64,000 nucleotides of DNA from Trichomonas vaginalis G3. Lineage: Eukaryota; Parabasalia; Trichomonadida; Trichomonadidae. Positions 61,401-64,000 of the stretch are shown in pieces. Made by a program: the position numbers and the translations under genes. Each line of letters starts with the position of its first letter. Position 1 is the stretch's first letter. The notes under the pieces are model-generated. The model was not told the origin of the DNA and ran no database searches. It worked only from the letters and a program-made list of their open reading frames with translations. The stretch lies in the NCBI RefSeq assembly GCF_026262505.1, contig NC_067204.1, forward strand, positions 21,421,300 to 21,485,299. The letters run 5' to 3'.

Positions 61401-64000
61401 GTAAATTGTAAGAATTTCTGAATACTACTACTATAAAATATAATTGCTTATCTATGTATATTCTCCCTGCATGATATCAAGACTTGGCTATTAGTCTTTA
61501 TCCATTTTTGAAAATTGTATTGTAAATTGTAAGAATTTCTGAATACTACTACTATAAAATATAATTGCTTATCTATGTATATTCTCCCTGCATGATATCA
61601 AGACTTGGCTATTAGTCTTTATCCATTTTTGAAAATTGTATTGTAAATTGTAAGAATTTCTGAATACTACTACTATAAAATATAATTGCTTATCTATGTA
61701 TATTCTCCCTGCATGATATCAAGACTTGGCTATTAGTCTTTATCCATTTTTGAAAATTGTATTGTAAATTGTAAGAATTTCTGAATACTACTACTATAAA
61801 ATATAATTGCTTATCTATGTATATTCTCCCTGCATGATATCAAGACTTGGCTATTAGTCTTTATCCATTTTTGAAAATTGTATTGTAAATTGTAAGAATT
61901 TCTGAATACTACTACTATAAAATATAATTGCTTATCTATGTATATTCTCCCTGCATGATATCAAGACTTGGCTATTAGTCTTTATCCATTTTTGAAAATT
62001 GTATTGTAAATTGTAAGAATTTCTGAATACTACTACTATAAAATATAATTGCTTATCTATGTATATTCTCCCTGCATGATATCAAGACTTGGCTATTAGT
62101 CTTTATCCATTTTTGAAAATTGTATTGTAAATTGTAAGAATTTCTGAATACTACTACTATAAAATATAATTGCTTATCTATGTATATTCTCCCTGCATGA
62201 TATCAAGACTTGGCTATTAGTCTTTATCCATTTTTGAAAATTGTATTGTAAATTGTAAGAATTTCTGAATACTACTACTATAAAATATAATTGCTTATCT
62301 ATGTATATTCTCCCTGCATGATATCAAGACTTGGCTATTAGTCTTTATCCATTTTTGAAAATTGTATTGTAAATTGTAAGAATTTCTGAATACTACTACT
62401 ATAAAATATAATTGCTTATCTATGTATATTCTCCCTGCATGATATCAAGACTTGGCTATTAGTCTTTATCCATTTTTGAAAATTGTATTGTAAATTGTAA
62501 GAATTTCTGAATACTACTACTATAAAATATAATTGCTTATCTATGTATATTCTCCCTGCATGATATCAAGACTTGGCTATTAGTCTTTATCCATTTTTGA
62601 AAATTGTATTGTAAATTGTAAGAATTTCTGAATACTACTACTATAAAATATAATTGCTTATCTATGTATATTCTCCCTGCATGATATCAAGACTTGGCTA
62701 TTAGTCTTTATCCATTTTTGAAAATTGTATTGTAAATTGTAAGAATTTCTGAATACTACTACTATAAAATATAATTGCTTATCTATGTATATTCTCCCTG
62801 CATGATATCAAGACTTGGCTATTAGTCTTTATCCATTTTTGAAAATTGTATTGTAAATTGTAAGAATTTCTGAATACTACTACTATAAAATATAATTGCT
62901 TATCTATGTATATTCTCCCTGCATGATATCAAGACTTGGCTATTAGTCTTTATCCATTTTTGAAAATTGTATTGTAAATTGTAAGAATTTCTGAATACTA
63001 CTACTATAAAATATAATTGCTTATCTATGTATATTCTCCCTGCATGATATCAAGACTTGGCTATTAGTCTTTATCCATTTTTGAAAATTGTATTGTAAAT
63101 TGTAAGAATTTCTGAATACTACTACTATAAAATATAATTGCTTATCTATGTATATTCTCCCTGCATGATATCAAGACTTGGCTATTAGTCTTTATCCATT
63201 TTTGAAAATTGTATTGTAAATTGTAAGAATTTCTGAATACTACTACTATAAAATATAATTGCTTATCTATGTATATTCTCCCTGCATGATATCAAGACTT
63301 GGCTATTAGTCTTTATCCATTTTTGAAAATTGTATTGTAAATTGTAAGAATTTCTGAATACTACTACTATAAAATATAATTGCTTATCTATGTATATTCT
63401 CCCTGCATGATATCAAGACTTGGCTATTAGTCTTTATCCATTTTTGAAAATTGTATTGTAAATTGTAAGAATTTCTGAATACTACTACTATAAAATATAA
63501 TTGCTTATCTATGTATATTCTCCCTGCATGATATCAAGACTTGGCTATTAGTCTTTATCCATTTTTGAAAATTGTATTGTAAATTGTAAGAATTTCTGAA
63601 TACTACTACTATAAAATATAATTGCTTATCTATGTATATTCTCCCTGCATGATATCAAGACTTGGCTATTAGTCTTTATCCATTTTTGAAAATTGTATTG
63701 TAAATTGTAAGAATTTCTGAATACTACTACTATAAAATATAATTGCTTATCTATGTATATTCTCCCTGCATGATATCAAGACTTGGCTATTAGTCTTTAT
63801 CCATTTTTGAAAATTGTATTGTAAATTGTAAGAATTTCTGAATACTACTACTATAAAATATAATTGCTTATCTATGTATATTCTCCCTGCATGATATCAA
63901 GACTTGGCTATTAGTCTTTATCCATTTTTGAAAATTGTATTGTAAATTGTAAGAATTTCTGAATACTACTACTATAAAATATAATTGCTTATCTATGTAT
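58437..64000. repeat. 121-bp satellite, 46 copies, runs off the window
   Basis: CCCTGCATGATATC occurs at 58,440 and then at exact 121-bp steps to 63,885 (45 steps), so about 46 copies are present. The copies I compared are identical, apart from the first copy, which has TATAAG where the others have TATTAG. The left edge is sharp at TCTCCCTGC. No frame is conserved in it. Such homogeneity means recent amplification or strong homogenisation; it could be centromeric, subtelomeric or an ordinary satellite. Confidence 0.97.

Noticed and set aside
58437-64000. CRISPR-like array
   Set aside because: The 121-bp units are contiguous and identical with no variable spacers, and the context is eukaryotic. 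It is a satellite.

Overview
The window looks like a parabasalid (trichomonad) genome, most like Tritrichomonas or Trichomonas. The evidence is large Maverick/Polinton elements, Mutator-like transposases, short AT-rich intergenic DNA, and intronless single-copy eukaryotic genes that read cleanly with the standard code (so not a ciliate). The species call is inference.

Layout. (1) 1 to about 9.17 kb is the right part of one Maverick (element A): integrase, a phage-tail-fibre-like protein, a collagen-like protein, capsid-type proteins, a packaging ATPase and small virion-type proteins. (2) 9.2-21.98 kb is host DNA. It starts with a truncated Mutator-like transposase and holds five clear host genes: a GT61 glycosyltransferase, TRAPPC4, a membrane NAD(P)-binding protein, a BORCS5-like protein and a Sec7-PH protein. 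Two terminal-inverted-repeat elements without transposase and two tandem arrays sit among them. (3) 21,988-50,447 is a second Maverick (element B) with matching terminal inverted repeats and a 5-bp direct repeat (attgt) just outside both ends. It carries an adenine methyltransferase, tail-fibre-like protein, integrase, protein-primed DNA polymerase, KilA-N proteins, packaging ATPase and SF3 helicase. A 4.07-kb fold-back element lies inside it; without that, B is about 24.4 kb, normal for the family. The part right of the fold-back (43.7-50.2 kb) is badly broken or badly sequenced. (4) 50.8-51.95 kb holds fifteen back-to-back hairpins, four of which are tandemly duplicated with paired (compensatory) base changes. 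This is the least explained structure in the window. (5) 53.2-58.3 kb holds a decayed coding region, a second Mutator-like transposase relic, and a rearranged block made of fold-back and Maverick pieces. (6) 58,437 to the window end is a 121-bp satellite, 46 copies, nearly perfect.

Three unrelated tandem arrays in this window (10.3, 19.9 and 58.4 kb) share a unit of 121 bp. The host genes are mostly membrane-trafficking and glycosylation housekeeping genes. The Maverick genes form a virus-like set (replication, packaging, virion parts) and are described here as fossils. Most open frames were judged by eye and no database search was run.
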